Source of the DNA: Chara braunii
Taxonomy: Eukaryota > Streptophyta > Charophyceae > Charales > Characeae
Direction of reading: 5' to 3'
NCBI GenBank assembly: GCA_003427395.1
Contig: BFEA01000335.1
Coordinates: 1,015,415-1,061,336, forward strand
DNA: 45,922 nt
The notes beneath the pieces were generated by a model that was not told where the DNA came from, made no database searches, and saw nothing but the letters and a program-made list of their open reading frames with translations. Positions 1-9,801 of this stretch are shown here, piece after piece (position 1 is the stretch's first letter; the number at the start of each line of letters is the position of its first letter). Position numbers and translations under genes: made by a program.

Positions 1-46
<46 letters not shown>
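1..46. repeat. (AG)n microsatellite
   Basis: Pure AG dinucleotide run that begins at the first base of the window. The other end of the window also terminates in the same repeat, which suggests an assembly break rather than a biological boundary. Confidence 0.95.
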
Positions 47-51
<5 letters not shown>

Positions 52-470
52 CTTCCTCTTCTTCTAAGTCCACCATCTCTTCTTCCCCTCTCACCACCTG
101 ACTTCTCAGTATCAGCGGACTACTACAGAGAGAGAGAGAGAGTTGTGACATGAGACTTGACGACATTGGATCCAGACTCGACATTGGGATTCAGACATGT
201 TGACGAGGGACTACTTGGGCCTGTGCTGAACACTTGGTGTTGACGACATTCCCATCTTCCCTTCTTCGTCTAACCCCACCTCCTTCGTTTGTGTATGGTT
301 GGGGCTGGCGCAGTCTTCTTGTGTGAAGCGCCAGACCCCTTCACACCATGATGATGATGATGTATGTTCGGGGCTGCATTGCAATATTGATTGTTCGGAT
401 CATTGGTATCTAAGTCTTCCGCTGTGCTATCTTATCCTTTGTATTGAAGGGTCGGTTCTTGTTCTGGTCT
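1..470 (+). repeat. LTR-like dispersed repeat at left scaffold edge
   Basis: Starts in a (AG)n run (1-46) and has a second GA run near 126-142. The sequence from about 143 to 470 matches, with scattered substitutions, the reverse complement of 45450-45866. Shared blocks include GGATCCAGACTCGAC, TTGGTGTTGACGAC and a GTATCTAAGTCTTCC-like block. The right-hand copy has a TATA-like CTATAAAG just after that last block, where this copy has a diverged version, so an LTR promoter region is plausible. No open frame here is convincing. The family is unknown to me. The LTR interpretation is inference; the inverted homology is seen directly. Confidence 0.6.
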
Positions 471-538
471 GCACCTATACGGTATGCAACACCTACAGTG
501 GTGGGCTTATCTTCGAACTCTACTGGTGCATCTGCGAG

Positions 539-1263
539 CTCTTCCCAAGGAAACAACTCGGGCCAGTGGGAGTTTTAGCCGCTCTTACCAGCGCTGAAGT
601 GGTAATATTGCCTTCTCCACTTCAGGCGTTGGCCAAGGCTATTGATCCAATTATCGCCCCGCAGACGCATATAGACCCAGCGATGCTTTGTTCGAGAGAT
701 GTGCCCAAGTCGTTAGAGGAGTTACAAACTGAATGGCCAAGGAAGGACCCCAAAGACTCTTGGGCGATGATCAGCAAAGGTCCTAGGGGTGAACATTTTG
801 TGGTAGAGGTTGATGTAGGTGGTCGTAAAGTGGGTGCCTTCGTAGACATAGGCTCTACACGAAATTTCATCAGTCGTGCTTGTGTGGATAGGTTGCGCTT
901 AGGGGACCAAGTGCAGCGGCCGAATAGATCTATAGCATCCACATTAGCCAACAAGCATTGGATGGTTGTACAAGACTATGTCAAGGTTGCTCAACCTCAA
1001 TTTGACTGGGATAGGAAGGTGATGGTTCACAAGTTACCCAATGGAAGGACCGTTAGACTGCAAAAGTTTAAAGCGAGCAGGCTAGTGGAAAACTATGGGT
1101 GTATGTGTGCATCTTCTTTCCGTAACTACTATAAACAGTACCGTGAGGAGGGCATGTACCTAGTCTTTGTCTCTGAGAAAGGCGAGGTCGTAAAATCACC
1201 CTCAGAGATAGAAGCAGTCGTGCGCAATATCCAGACCTTTTTTAGGAGCCCAGTGGTGTGGTA
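539..1263 (+). pseudogene. gypsy A1 retropepsin (aspartic protease) region
   Basis: Open for 240 codons in frame with the longer reading frame that begins at a TTG at 299; the residues before about position 539 belong to the edge repeat, not the element. The protease signature appears near 833-867 as AFVDIGSTRNFIS. Retropepsins of this group carry D-S/T-G, so the residue after the catalytic Asp is Ile here and the active site is damaged. After a block similar to A2 the frame passes into PQFDWDRKV and LQKFKASR, the linker between protease and RT that is also present in A3. The frame ends at a stop at 1261-1263, just before RT. Confidence 0.8.
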
Positions 1264-2190
1264 GAAAGGGAGGTGGTCCATGTAATAGAAGTCGTTCCCA
1301 GTAGCGAAGTACCTAAAGGATGAATCTATAGGATGTCTCTTGCAGAGTTAGGTGAGCTCCGCCGCCAGCTGAAAAAGCTCTCAGAGAAGGGATGGATTCA
1401 GGCTAGTACCTCTCCTTATGGTGCACTTGTCCTATTCGTTCCTAAGAAGGAGGGTACCTTAAGGAGGTAAATTGATTACAAGGGCCTCAATGTCATCATC
1501 ATAAGGAGTGCGTAGCCCCTACCCCACATCGACGACCTCTTGGATAGAGTGCAAGGATGTCAGTACTGAAGTCCGAAAACCACGAGATTGTCATTACGCA
1601 TGAGGATCAGCACAAAACCACTTTTCAAACAAGGTACGGTTTGTACGAGTTTGTGGTAATGCCTTTTGGTCTATGCAATGCTCTTGGGACATTCCAACAC
1701 GCAATGAACCGGATCTTTCATGAGTACTTAGACAAGTTTATCGTCGTGATATGCTTATCTTCAGTAAGACTATAGAGGAGCATGTTGAGCATATGAAAAC
1801 AGTTCAAGGTCTCCTAAGACAGCACCAGTAGAAGGTTAACTTGGAGAAATTCAAATTTGGTCGCACCAAGATCCTGTATCGGGGTCATGAAATTTCCGCG
1901 GATGGTTCGAGGCCAGATGATGCGAAGGTGGCCAACATACGTGACTGGCCCAGACCTTAGTCTGTGACTGAGGTAAGGTCATTCTTGGGGATGACAGGCT
2001 ACTATAGACCGTTTGTGAAAAACTAGAGCACTATAGCCTCCCCATTAACTGACCTCACACGCCTTTACACCCTTTGGGAGTGGACAGAAGAGTGTGAGGT
2101 AGCCTTCAAGAAATCGAAGTATGCCCTAACACACTACGAAGTCCTTAAAGCCTGAACTTAAGCAACCCTTTGTGGTAACCTCTAACACCA
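1264..2190 (+). pseudogene. gypsy A1 reverse transcriptase (broken)
   Basis: Recognisable blocks in order are an IYRMSLAELGELR-like start, [28 protein letters not shown] and [11 protein letters not shown]. Several in-frame stops interrupt them (for example before IYR and between the finger blocks). The catalytic YLDD is absent: compared with A3, ten bases are deleted after position 1748, removing Y-L-D-D and shifting frame. Thumb and connection blocks (GHEISADG and VRSFLGMTGYYRPFV-like) follow. Non-functional. Confidence 0.85.
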
Positions 2191-2550
2191 TCGAGCAAAA
2201 AAATGACATCTCAAAAGCTAGCTAAATCTACGTATGAGCACGAACTCCATGCTCTTTATAAAGCACAGGTCCACTGGAGACACTATCTCCTAAGCAGATT
2301 CTCCTATTTGAAATCTGAACATGAGACCTTACGCTCGATTAAAGCCCGTACTCTCAAACGCACTCAAGAGGTGGATTCAAGTGATAGACATGTATGACTT
2401 TCAACATGACCCACTTAAGGGATAGTACAATAAGGTGGCTGATGCACTATCATGTAGAGCAGACTATCTGGGTGCGCTAATAACTGAGTTTGACATATTT
2501 GGCAATGTAACTCAATCTATGGTGGAAGCCTATCAAGAGGATGCAGTTTT
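2191..2550 (+). pseudogene. gypsy A1 RNase H remnant
   Basis: Contains KSTYEHELHALYKA and HWRHYLLSRF, the gypsy RNase H block around the catalytic Glu (typically YxxxExEL). It then continues with MYDFQHDPLKG- and VADALS-like sequence that closes the domain before the integrase zinc region. Stops and frameshifts separate the parts. Matches the same blocks on the minus strand of A2 (9245-9540). Confidence 0.75.
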
Positions 2551-3497
2551 CTAGTAATCATTCGCAAACTGGAAGCGAGGGATAAAAGCACTTCCGACGA
2601 GTTTGTACTGGTTGAAGGGTTGTTGTTCCTTGAGAAGGCGGGGAATAAACGACTTTGTGTGCCTGAGGGTGAGTGTCATGACGCAGCACGTCATTTTGGA
2701 TTTAAAAAGACTGCAGCTAACTTGATACAAAACTTTTGGTGGCCCACAATGATGAATGATGTCAAAAAGTATGTAGAGACTTGCCAAGTTTGTCAACGTG
2801 ACAAGCCTAGGACGCAAGCACCGCCTGGACTGCTCAAGCCTTTGCCTATTCCTGCTGGTCCCAGTCAGAGTGTGTCCATGGATTTCATGGATATACTCTT
2901 GTGACCAGCAAGAGCGGGAAAAGACACATCTTTGTCATTGTAGACCGATTTACCAAGTACGCCAAACTAATCACCATGCCCGAAACTGCTAAAATTGATT
3001 ACGTCATCAAGCTATTTCTAGACAACTAGGTACACAATTTTGGTCTCCCTACGTCTATTGCAAGTGATAGGGATGTGAGATTCACTAGTAAACTGTGGCA
3101 ATCCACCCAGCAGATGGGCACCTGACTGCAAATGACATCAGGGAACCATCCTGAGACAAATGGTCAGGCGGAACAGATGAACCAAGTAGTGCAGCACCTG
3201 CTTCGTCATTACATAAAGCCAAGTCAGGATGACTGGGACGAGAAATTCTCTCTCGTCGCCAGCCTGTACAACAACGCTGTGCATAACACTACTGGCATGA
3301 CTCTCAACCAACTGCGTCTTGGTTGGAAGCCCATATCCACCCTAGATTTTCTACTACCTGAAAATCAGCCATCTGCAGCACCTGGCAACATAGAGTTTGC
3401 TCTCAAGTATGAACAGATGTTGCAACAGGCTGTAGAACAAATTAAGAAAGCTCAAGATGCTATGGTGGCATCTGAATCCAAGCACATAGCCATCTGA
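2551..3497 (+). pseudogene. gypsy A1 integrase (zinc-binding region plus DDE core)
   Basis: The H-H-C-C zinc region is visible around 2675-2815: HFGFKKTAANLIQNFWWP, then CQVCQRDKPRTQA. A linker with MDFMDILL leads into the core. The first core frame is broken at 2901, then VDRFTKYAKLITMPE and SDRDVRFTSKLW follow with a stop between them. The third catalytic block, TNGQAEQMNQV, is in an intact 121-codon frame from 3132 to 3497 that continues into LGWKPISTLDFLLPEN. All three acidic positions of the D,D,E triad can be placed, but frameshifts make the gene dead. Confidence 0.85.
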
Positions 3498-3720
3498 GTC
3501 TCAGGTAGGAGAGCAAGCGTCTTGGTTGGAAGCCCATATCCACCCTAGGTTTTCTACTACCTGAAAATCAGCCATCTGCATCACCTGGCAACATAGAGTT
3601 TGCTGTCAAGTATGAACAGATGTTGCAACAGGCTGTAGAACACATTAAGAAAGCTCAAGATGCTATGGTGGCATCTGAATCCAAGCACATAGCCATCTGA
3701 GTTTCAGGTAGGAGAGCAAG
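3315..3720 (+). repeat. 203-bp tandem duplication inside A1 integrase
   Basis: 3315-3517 is repeated at 3518-3720 with only a handful of substitutions (for example AGATTTT to AGGTTTT). The period of 203 is not a multiple of three, so it adds a frameshift. The very low divergence means the duplication is younger than the element's general decay, or is an assembly artefact. Confidence 0.9.
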
Positions 3721-3723
3721 TAT

Positions 3724-4187
3724 GGGTCAAGTCATTTGGACTTGGTCAAGAGTTGGGAGTCTCACGAAAACTGATGCCGCAATATTTCGGTCCATGGGAG
3801 GTCCTAGATATAGTCGGATCAGATAGGCGGACCGTCCTATGTAATTCCCATCCCTGCTCGCTTACGCACACACCCACTCTTTCACGCCTCCAAGCTGGCA
3901 CCTTTTGCAGAAACAGCCCAGTTCCCTCCAGACAATCAATGCTGCCCCCAACCATGGATGGCTAAGTCGACATCGACAAAATCGTGGGGCACAGAGTGAT
4001 TCCTGTGCCTAAACCTCCCGGCAGAGGCCGACCTCCAAAGCCAAGGATGCAGTACCGTGTCAGATTCAGACACCATACTGATCCAAGTGAAGATCGGTGG
4101 TGTACCAGAGAAGAACTCCAGCAAACAGCTCCCCAACTGATTGCAGGATATGAGAGTGGACTCAAGGCGAAGATGCCTGCAGATTAA
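3724..4187 (+). pseudogene. gypsy A1 integrase C-terminal / chromodomain-like tail
   Basis: Blocks read KLMPQYFGPWEVLDIVG, then (after frameshifts) HTPTLSRLQAGTFCR-like, SMLPPTMDG and RFRHHTDPSEDRWCTREEL. The last lies in an open frame, 3984-4187, ending at TAA. The same order occurs in A2 (7810-8280), A3 (19092-19515) and A4. The RWxxxEEL block resembles a short chromodomain-type tail; that reading is inference. Confidence 0.75.
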
Positions 4188-4213
4188 AGGACTTCTCGGG
4201 GGACTATCGAAGT

Positions 4214-4222
4214 AAAGGAGGG
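4214..4222 (+). promoter_or_regulatory. polypurine tract, A1
   Basis: AAAGGAGGG lies two bases upstream of the 3' LTR start (TGCGAGGAT). The same arrangement is present in A3 (19541-19549) and, on the minus strand, in A2. It is the expected plus-strand DNA primer site. Confidence 0.75.
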
Positions 4223-4224
4223 CA

Positions 4225-5181
4225 TGCGAGGATTTAGCTCCTCGGCAGGCCTAAGGGGCCCCCTTTTTCAAGTGTGTCCGCCCTAAGTGAAGGCGGGCCT
4301 GAAAAATCACGAGAGCCCCATTGCTGTCAATTTCGTATTTGGGGTTCAGACAATTGTGTCGCGTCAATTGGTTGAGGAAACCCATGCCACGAGAGCAAAC
4401 TTTCCACGGCCTTCTAGTCCTTTTCTGAAAAGCAGGCCCTGGGCCACATCTGCAGCAATATACACAGGCAGTTGGGAGGCGTAACCGAACAAGGCCCAGC
4501 TACCTGGGGCCTACCGGAAGCTTCTGGACGCAGGCCCAGCCCAGCCAGGCTGCAGGCCAGGCCAGACTCTTTCCATATAGGAAAGAGCTCCCTGCCTGGC
4601 AAAACATTCGGCCACTTGCTAGTTTGCGGCATCGCTGCTGGAGCGGCAAGGTGCAAGCATGTGCGGTCGTGTAGGAGGAAGAGCGCTGCTGAGGGCAGCG
4701 CCATAGCCCAGCTTCCATAGCTGGCAGGGGCTTGGACGTACAGCAAGAGGTAGTGGTGGTCTTCGTGTATGAGGGAGAATACGTTCAAGTCAAGGGGGGG
4801 GGGGGGGGGGGGGGGGGGGGAGAGAGGGAGAGAGAGAGAGAGAGAGATGAGGATGATGACATGAGGGCACATGCCTGGTATAGGTGATAGTCTGCATTGG
4901 GTGACATCTTCATCTACTTCAGTGGCTGCTGACGTCAACAGTTGCATTGTCAATTCGTAGGCAGATAGTAGCTGTGTGGGGGTAGTCTGGGCGCTCGGGC
5001 CTGGACTCTTATGTTGGTGATGGCGAGAGTAAGCTCTCATTGACATTCAGTTTCAGTGTTTCGATTCTCCATTGGTGTATCACTGGTGCACTGCTGCTTT
5101 CTGGACACTGGAACTTTCTGGCTTTCGATGTGATGATGCAATCTGGATTCTGTCATCTCGCTGTTTCTCATTTTCCTTGCA
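4225..5181 (+). mobile_element. 3' LTR of A1
   Basis: Begins TGCGAGGAT and ends TTTTCCTTGCA, giving TG...CA ends shared with A2, A3 and A4. About 957 bp. Internal landmarks shared with A3 include CCGCCCTAAGTGAAGGCGGGC, GGCAGCGCCATAGCCCAG and a segment near the 3' end with TTTCTGGACACTG. It contains a 27-base G run not seen in the other copies. No matching 5' LTR lies upstream. Confidence 0.85.
4794..4847. repeat. poly(G)27 followed by (GA)n
   Basis: An uninterrupted run of 27 G (4794-4820), then GA repeats, inside the A1 LTR. The A3 LTR has only a short GA stretch at the equivalent place. Confidence 0.95.
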
Positions 5182-6353
5182 GTCTTGTGCCTGCTTTGCA
5201 CTGTTTGCAACTCTGCATGTCTGCTAGTTGAATGTGCTTGTTGATTTGCTGCAAGACAGGTGCTCTGCTGCCTGAACTACAAAGTGCAAAGCAGGTAAGC
5301 GCCTGCCAACACCCCCACCCGACCCCCCACCTCCCCATTTATTTTTATTTTTTACTTTTTATTTTTTTTGGGTCCGGACATTTTGTACCCCCTGGCACCC
5401 ATCCAGACTGTCCGGGCCCGATGATCTCTGGGTGTTCGGTGATGTCCGGATCGGTCCAGACACTAGTCCGGAAGTGTCCGGTGTCCGGGTCCGCGGTTAC
5501 CACGTGTTGAACGCTTCATTTTAACTCGGAATGTGTCTTTGCACTATGGGTCCATATACTTTGTTTTTTTTAATCGCTGAATTTTGCACCAAAACTGTCG
5601 GCGAAAACAGTGAATTTTGGGCCCTTCGGGCCTCCGTTAACCGTGTGTCATGTCAAACCCACAACTGGATGGCTGTATGGTTCACCTGCAAGGGGGAACA
5701 TCAACGATCGTATCGAAAGAAAATACAAATGTGTTTCACTTCCTACTAACCAGCAAGCAATGGACATACAAAATCTTACAAAGCTGGTTGACAGAGTGGG
5801 GGGGGGGGGGCGGCTTTGGATGAATGCTGTCGGGAGAGTAAACTTGAGGAGGGGGTAGTTATTATCTTACCAGTGTCCAGCATCCAAAAATCTCCTTGTC
5901 TGTCTTGGATTGCCAAACATGGTACACAAAAACACACAAAAGATGCACACAACATAGAAGTAACTAAACATGATGTTCACATCCACACTGCAGACAACAC
6001 AGAGTACAGAAAACAAAATACTAAATAGTAAAAAATACACCAATAAACAAGTAGACGAATGCCACGGCAGTCTGCCATGTTAAGTCATGAAGTAACGTAA
6101 ACTGACTATTGAAGAAGAGCATAAAACAAAACCAAAAACCAAGAATAAGAAAAACCGCCTTGTCCCAGCCGTAGCGCAGTCGAAATGCCGAGGTAAACAG
6201 TGCAGACAAATCCAGAAAACGATACTGACTTAATCGGATATTATATTATGAAAGCTTTAGACGCGGGAAAAAGCAGAGAACAGTCGATGAATATACATTA
6301 AGTCAATGTAAACTATACAGTACTGTATCTTGACTAACAAACCAGAGCATAGA
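5182..6353. other. unassigned interval between A1 and the VPS25 copy
   Basis: No recognisable gene. It contains a T-rich tract (about 5338-5370), a patch with roughly ten TCCGG motifs (5371-5495), a G run (5799-5810) and AT-rich sequence from 5880 onward. Open frames here are short and lack homology that I recognise. Confidence 0.6.
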
Positions 6354-6832
6354 ATAAACCTAAGGGAGAATCAACCTGCTCGCAACACTAGGGAGAAACA
6401 GATACAGCTATGGAGGGATCTCATTCTGAATTACTGCAAACATTACAAGGTCTTTGTGATCGATGTGGAAGGGGACTTCCCCTTATTCTCCAACTCAGAA
6501 ATCCAACAGCAACAGAGGCAAAGAGGGTTTTTCCTGTCAGCCTTGGTATCGAAAGGGCTGTCCGAGTGGTTGGATAAAGTGCAGAGGCGATGCCTAATCT
6601 ACCAATGCAGGGTCGAGTAGTTGGCTGACTACATTTACTCGGCTGATTCCAATACTCTGGTGGGTGGGGTGCTACCATGAAAGAGTTGCGGTCAGGAGAC
6701 GACGTCCAAGGAACAGATCTAGAGGGTATTGACATCAACATCCCCCCAGAAGCTATGAAGGTACTTGAGCAGGGGGGGAAAGCGGTTCTATTCAGAAAAG
6801 CATCAACAGATGACAAAGGAATCAGTTCTTGA
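6354..6832 (+). pseudogene. VPS25: VPS25-like (ESCRT-II) processed pseudogene
   Basis: VPS25 is the ESCRT-II winged-helix subunit that recruits ESCRT-III at endosomes. The translation carries conserved plant-type blocks in order: NTREKQIQLW, LILNYCKHYK, DFPLFSNSEI, FLSALVSKGLSEWLDK, then (after the breaks) TMKELRSG, GTDLEGIDI and GGKAVLFRKASTDDKG. That covers nearly the whole family length (usually about 175-180 residues) without an intron, but lacks about the first 20 residues. It is disabled by a TAG at 6618-6620 where the family has a QDWAD block, and by a frameshift near 6670. The frame closes with TGA at 6830-6832. No poly(A) or target duplication was found; gypsy A2 has inserted about 95 bp downstream. 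Intronless plus broken makes a retrocopy the best reading; a decayed native gene is possible. Confidence 0.85.
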
Positions 6833-6927
6833 ATTGATGGCACCAGCCAACTGTGTGAACGATGTAGTACTGATTGGCGTACGGATATTATAGAAATACA
6901 ATTAGTAGGAACATATATATACCTCAA

Positions 6928-7770
6928 TGCAAGGAACATGAGCGATAGAAAAATGACAGAATTCCAGAATGCAGAATCACATTGAAAGCCACAAGTCGAA
7001 CTCTCCAGAAAGCAGAGATGATATTCCACCAACGGAGAACCAAAGCACCGAATCCAAATGACAATGAGAGCATACTCTCGCTACCACCATCCAGAGCCCT
7101 TCCTCCTACGTCAGCACAGCAACAACCCAAGTACATGAAGATCTCGACCATGCAGACCATCGCCAAGACCAAGTACGTGCCCTCACATCATCATTCTCAT
7201 CTCTCTCTCGCCCTCGTCTTCTTCACCCACGTCTCCACTACCACAAAGACCACCACCCGACCCCTGCAGACCTTCTCCTATGTTGCAGCGCCCTTCTACC
7301 TCGCGACCGCGCTCGCGAATCCACACCGGCGCAACACGCCAGCATATCCAGCAGTGCTGCCGCCCGCTCCCATATGAAAACTGGCTGCCTCGTTCCCACT
7401 CACTTGCACCGTGAGACCGAGTTTCCAATAGCTTCAGTCTCGGTCAAAGTGTCTGCGCCCAGGCCTGTTCAGACAGTGTCCTGCGACCAAATTGGTTAGG
7501 CAAGCCCAACCACCTAAGCACAAACGTGCGGTGTTCCCTGCTTTCACCACGTTGCTGGAAGAGCCTGGAAGGCTCACAACTATTTCAGATTCTCATGAGC
7601 AAGGTGTATGTAACCAACTGGTGCATGGCAACTGTCTGGTCCCCAACAAGATTGCAAAATTTGACGAGTTCAGGGCTCATTGAGATTCGGGGGCCCGCCT
7701 TCACTTAAGGCGGGCACGCGTTTGCTGCAGCGGCCTTATGCCGATATACGGAGTGGGTAAAATCCTCTCA
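6928..7770 (-). mobile_element. 3' LTR of A2
   Basis: On the minus strand it starts TGAGAGGATT next to the purine-rich PPT and ends GTTCCTTGCA. It is clearly similar to 14281-15123 along its length, including the inverted landmark CCCGCCTTCACTTAAGGCGG near its start and ATTCCAGAATGCAGAATCAC (plus-strand reading) near its end. Confidence 0.88.
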
Positions 7771-7786
7771 CTCCCTCCTCCTTCAG
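7771..7786 (-). promoter_or_regulatory. polypurine tract, A2
   Basis: Read on the minus strand it is CTGAAGGAGGAGGGAG, directly before the TG of the 3' LTR. Same position as the PPT in A1 and A3. Confidence 0.7.
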
Positions 7787-7809
7787 GTCGATAGTCCCCT
7801 GACAAGTCC

Positions 7810-8300
7810 TTATACAGCAGGCTGCTTTCCTTTCAAATTTCTTTCATAACATGAGATAATCTGGGAAGCAGTCTTCATTAACTCTTCTTTTGTGAACCAC
7901 CAGTCTTCTTTAGGATCAATATGATGTTTGAGCCACACTCGATACTGTACCTGTGGTTCGGGAGGGTGTCCCCTGCCTGGAGTCTTGGGCACAAGCATCA
8001 GCTTGTGCTCAACAATTTCATCAATGTCCACGTGTCCATCCATGGTCGAGGGAAGCATTGATCGCCTGGACGGAAACAGATTGGTTTCAGGCGAAAGATG
8101 TCAGTTTGGATGCATGAAAAACAGGGTGTGTGTGAAGGTGACAAGGGATGCGAATGACATATTGAGGGACCATCTGGTTGATCTCCTACTATATCAAGAA
8201 CTTCCCAGGGTCCAAACTATTGTGGCATTAGTTTCCTACATATACCCAATTCCTGACCCAGTTCAGATTATTTAACCCATACTATGTCCCCTACCTGAAA
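7810..8300 (-). pseudogene. gypsy A2 integrase C-terminal tail
   Basis: Frame 8058-7810 (minus) is open: LPSTMDGHVDIDEIVEHK, then YRVWLKHHIDPKEDWWF and TKEELMKTASQI, ending at the stop at 7810. Upstream, 8060-8300 holds degraded versions of the YFGPWEVLD and TYPVFHASKL blocks in shifted frames. Confidence 0.8.
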
Positions 8301-8309
8301 GGAAAATGG

Positions 8310-8935
8310 TCATTTGTGCCTATTCTCAGATGCCATCATGGCATCCTGAGCGTTCTTGATACTTTCTACACCCTGTTGCAGCCGCTCCTCATATTTGACA
8401 GCAAATTCTATGCTGCCTGGTGCTGCAGTGGGCTGGTTCTCAGGCAACAGAAAGTCAAGAGCAGATCTGGGCTTCCAACCAAGATCTAACTGGTTGGGAG
8501 TCATGCCGGTAGCGCTGTGTGCACAGCATCGTTGTACAGACTGGCGATGTGAGGTAACTTCTCATTCCAGTCATCCTGACTTGGCTTGACATAATGTCGA
8601 ACAAGTGGTGCACGACCCGGTTCATCTGCTCTGCTTGGCCATTTGACTCAAGGTGATTCCCTAATGTCATTTGCAGTTCCGTTCCCATCTGCTGGGCTGT
8701 GCTCTGCCACAGTTCACTGGTGCACCTGACATCCCTGTCGCTCACAATGGACTTCGAAAGACCAAAGCCATGCACCCAGTTATCCATAAACAGCTTGATG
8801 ACGTGGTCAGTCTTAGCGGCCTCTGGCATAGCGATCAGTCTAGCGTACTTGCTGAATCTGTCCACAATGACGAAGATGTGACGTTTTCCTGCTCTTGCTG
8901 GTCACAAGGGTATCCATGAAGTCCATGGACGCACT
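8310..8935 (-). pseudogene. gypsy A2 integrase core
   Basis: Minus-strand translation gives VDRFSKYARLIAMPE (first Asp), VSDRDVRCTSELWQ (second Asp) and SNGQAEQMNRVV (catalytic Glu), then LDLGWKPRSALDFLLPEN. The D,D,E residues are all present; there are small frameshifts near 8500 and 8620. Upstream at about 8915-8940 is the MDFMDTL-like lead-in. Confidence 0.85.
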
Positions 8936-8979
8936 ATGACAAGGGTCTGCAGGGAGTCAAGGACTTCATAAGCCCAAGA

Positions 8980-9290
8980 GGTGCCTGCGTCCTTGGCTTG
9001 TCACGTTGACAAACCTGGCAAGTCTCTACATACTTTTTCGCATCATCCATCATTGTCGGCCACCAAAAACGCTACACTAAATTTGCTGCTGTCTTTTTAT
9101 AACCGAAATGTCCGGTTGCATCATAACACTCACCGAAAAATAAACTACGCAAAGACTCTCTACACGAAATACACAAACGATCTATTCCCAACCTTCTCAA
9201 GGAACAGCAAGCCATCAACCAGCACAAACTCGTTGGATGTGGCCTTATCCTTGACCGCAAGTCGCTAGCACACCTAGATAGTCTGCCCAA
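8980..9290 (-). pseudogene. gypsy A2 integrase zinc-binding (HHCC) region
   Basis: Minus-strand reading gives CYDATGHFGYKKTAANLV, then WWPTMMDDAKKYVETCQVCQ-like sequence down to KPRTQAPLG. The conserved pattern of two His and two Cys is recognisable. It is separated from RNase H by a degraded stretch. Confidence 0.75.
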
Positions 9291-9800
9291 TGTGATAGTG
9301 CGTCAGCCACCTTGTTATACTCTCCTTTCAAAGGGTCGAGCTTGAAATCGTACATATCGACGACTTCAATCCACCTCTTGAGTGCAGCGGAGAGCACAAA
9401 CTGTGTTTTGATCCAATGCGAGATCTCGTGGTCAAATCCCACATAAAAGAACCTGCCTAGGAGGTAGTGCCTCCAATGGACCAGCGCTCTGTAATGGACA
9501 TACAGCTCTTGCTCATACATGGACCTAGCTAGTTTCTAAGATAGCATCTTTTTGCTCATATACTCGATCGGCCTCAGCTTTTTCCCCTCCTATTGGCTGG
9601 CCTTTGTGGTCACTACAAAGGGCAGTTCAGGATCCGAAAGTTTGAGGACTTCGTAGTGTGTCAGGGTATACGTCAATCTCTTGAAGGCTGCCTCGCACTC
9701 TTCAGTCCACTCCCATGGGGTGCCAAGGCATGTGAGGTCAATTAGAGAGGAAGCTATAGTACTAATAGTTCTTCACAAACAGGCACTATTAGGCTGCCAT
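9245..9800 (-). pseudogene. gypsy A2 RNase H and connection
   Basis: Blocks on the minus strand include YEQELYVHYRALVHWRHYLL and MYDFKLDPLKGEYNKVADALS, with TNASQ/EQKLRPIEY-type blocks decayed nearer 9550-9720. Stops and frameshifts are present. It is in family order between RT and the integrase zinc region. Confidence 0.75.
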
Positions 9801-9801
9801 C

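Larger units (their letters stand above)
500..5181 (+). mobile_element. Ty3/gypsy family A, copy A1 (decayed, 5' truncated)
   Basis: Order on the plus strand is protease, reverse transcriptase, RNase H, zinc-binding and integrase core, C-terminal chromodomain-like tail, polypurine tract, 3' LTR. This is the Ty3/gypsy order (integrase after RT). Similarity to copies A2 and A3 starts near position 500. There is no gag and no 5' LTR upstream; the LTR-like edge repeat lies there instead. Many stops, frameshifts, a lost RT active site and a 203-bp internal duplication show the copy is dead. Confidence 0.92.

Noticed and set aside
402-416. TGGTATCTAAG as a primer binding site for A1
   Set aside because: The same block, equally diverged, lies inside the inverted edge repeat at the right end, downstream of nothing like a gypsy element; only seven bases match the iMet site.
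622-954. minus-strand 110-codon frame
   Set aside because: Shadow of the A1 protease region on the opposite strand.
4414-5046. 210-codon minus-strand frame with a Pro stretch
   Set aside because: Antisense to the A1 LTR; the Pro run is the poly(G) tract.
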